A DNA stretch of 64,000 bases, taken from assembly GCA_963969495.1 (NCBI GenBank), contig OZ018321.1, forward strand, positions 71,586,286-71,650,285, written 5' to 3'. The notes beneath the pieces were generated by a model. The model was not told the origin of the DNA and did no database searches. It saw only the letters and a program-made list of their open reading frames with translations. Position numbers and translations under genes: made by a program. Origin of the DNA: Ceratothoa steindachneri (taxonomy: Eukaryota > Arthropoda > Malacostraca > Isopoda > Cymothoidae). This document shows, piece by piece, positions 62,555 to 64,000 of this stretch (within the stretch, counting starts at the first letter, position 1; every line of letters begins with the position of its first letter).

Positions 62555-62996
62555 AGTTGCCCCTTGAAACATTGACTGCCATGTATCTGACTCTTATAAA
62601 TTCTTTTTGGCTAAGATTCCTTCTTCTTTAATTTGACTGGGTTAGTTCTTGATCTTGGTAATTCTTTCTTGATGTATCTTCTTATTAACTTGCATTTATC
62701 TTGATGTGATGATTCCTTCTTTTGATGACGCGATGATTTCTGGATTAGTTGAGATGAGTTAGCCCTTGAAATCGTTTTTTTTCCGTTTTCCTTGACAGCG
62801 GTTTTCTCTTGAGTCGATTTCTTGAGTTGTCCATAAGGCGTTTTCCGTTTTCTTCTGGGATCTTCTCCTTTAAAAATTGTGGACTGTCTGAGATCGATCT
62901 CGGGTTTTGGAATCTAGAGGCCAGCACTCTGCCGTGACGCTACGGCCTAGTCCGTTCTGACTTGGTAATTTAACGGGCTATTTATATTCTCGCTTT
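62555..62996. repeat. Direct repeat with tRNA-like segment, copy 2
   Basis: Same ends as copy 1, with about 60 bp extra in the middle (around CCGTTTTCCTTGACAGCGG). Scattered substitutions indicate some age. Confidence 0.92.
62890..62951 (-). ncRNA. tRNA-like SINE head, copy 2
   Basis: Same A-box and B-box order as copy 1 (minus strand GGCCGTAGCGTCACGGCAGA ... CGAGATCGATCTC). Confidence 0.5.
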
Positions 62997-64000
62997 GGAA
63001 GGAAGTTTTTCTCTTATACATTTTCCCACCCCTACAAGGACAAGAGGGGGGATTGTCCTCTAAATGGGGTAAAAGGGTTTTATCTTGACAGCTTGACTCT
63101 TGGTGAGAGGAGCGATTCTTACGAGACGAGCTTGTCTTGCGGTTCGAGGGTCATTGTACTCTTAACAGAGTGGTCAAAATTACCTGGGGCTCGAGTAAGG
63201 TAATTTCCAGGCTGGGTGAGACACTCTCGAATTGAGATAAGTAATGTCAGACGAGGGGCAAGGTTTCCTTCACGGTATGATAAGAATGGTTTGCGCAAAT
63301 CTCCAAGAAAACGTCGTTTCACGAATTTGCAGATTGAATGTGTCCAAACTCATGACAATCCGTCTAGCTGACGAGACCTAACTCCGAGATTCAACTCGAA
63401 ACGAGGTGCTGTATCTTTGCGAAACCGTGGGCGTTACTCTCTGACGATTAACGGTTGAGCTTAGGTTAAATGCCCTGCTGGCTTCCTCGCTAGAAAGCTT
63501 CCAGGCATGGCAGTCTTTTGGGAGTAGCCATTAGCGCCAATCTTTTTTGGCCCAGACGAGAAAAGGCAACCGAAGAAGCTTCTTAAATATGATTGGCCGG
63601 GATTGGTCTTATTTAATTAGGTTTTGGTGGTTGGAGGACTTAAACAAGAATTGCAAAAATATTCTTTAATTACAGAACAAAAAACATATAATACAAATAA
63701 TTTCACTCTCTAGTTATTAATTAATTCAGCAATTGGAAAATTCTCAATAATTACCAATAAATACTCATGCCGCAAGGGCTCAATACTCCGGGTACTAACC
63801 CAATAGGGTTTAGGAAGAAACTACGAATGGAACTCTACATAGCCTTAGAGGCCCAATAATTCACTTTAGTTATACTAAATGACTCAGGAGGAGATTACTT
63901 GACGAGTTTTGGTTGGAAAGTGTCGCACCGCCTCGACGAGGAAAGGAAAGGTGTAAATATCTTACTATTTGGGGGGGAGTTACCACAAGTAGAAGCTCGG
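62997..64000. other. Unassigned repeat-like sequence
   Basis: Moderate GC, with a stretch resembling an LTR polyadenylation region on the minus strand near 63660-63720. No partner, gene or boundary could be identified; the window ends inside it. Confidence 0.35.

Overview
This is an AT-rich eukaryotic intergenic window, made almost entirely of transposable elements in different states of decay. I found no convincing host exon, no rRNA gene and no CRISPR array. The mix of elements points to an arthropod, most likely a crustacean: LINE ORF2 endonucleases of the proline/threonine/histidine-rich type, (TA)n microsatellites, Tc1 and mariner copies, hAT elements with BED fingers, Penelope-like and gypsy elements. 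That assignment is inference from element families, not from a marker gene.

Layout. 0-1.2 kb: broken Jockey/CR1-type LINE reverse transcriptase ending in a (TA)n tract. 1.3-7.6 kb: complete-ended but internally deleted gypsy element A (+), whose long LTRs hold an ~80-bp tandem array and whose RNase H segment is duplicated. 8.3-13.7 kb: small diverged repeats and a decayed ZBED5/SCAND3-like hAT transposase. 13.7-19.2 kb: two decayed LINEs (+), the first C-rich on the + strand. 19.2-21.7 kb: a minus-strand LTR of gypsy family A inserted in the second LINE, followed by a partial tandem duplication of the junction. 24.9-26.2 kb: fossil of a conventional RT-then-integrase gypsy (-). 26.8-28.3 kb: another Jockey/CR1-type LINE (+), interrupted by a third long LTR (28.3-29.7 kb). 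31.35-32.85 kb: Tc1 element.

35.67-41.70 kb: a hAT element with 8-bp target duplication (+ strand, BED finger at one end, dimerisation domain at the other) whose middle is filled by a second, intron-containing hAT (-) and an L2-like LINE (-). 41.9-43.4 kb: second Tc1. 44.2-46.1 kb: mariner tail and a P-element-like C-terminus. 46.2-49.9 kb: a dispersed ~400-bp repeat, two copies of which form an inverted repeat around a Penelope-like RT fragment. 51.4-52.7 kb: complete-ended DD41D-type mariner. 53.19-60.34 kb: gypsy element B (-) with both LTRs, in which integrase is encoded upstream of reverse transcriptase. 61.8-63.0 kb: a direct repeat carrying tRNA-like (SINE-type) sequence.

The most interesting item is the pair of gypsy families A and B. 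B reads gag - protease - integrase - spacer - RT - RNase H, the Ty1/copia-like order known from Gmr1-type Ty3/gypsy elements. A has the same protease, linker and spacer in the same order but has lost integrase, capsid and the RT core, so it looks like a deletion derivative of the same lineage. All genes in the window are broken by frameshifts or stops; any activity would have to come from copies elsewhere.
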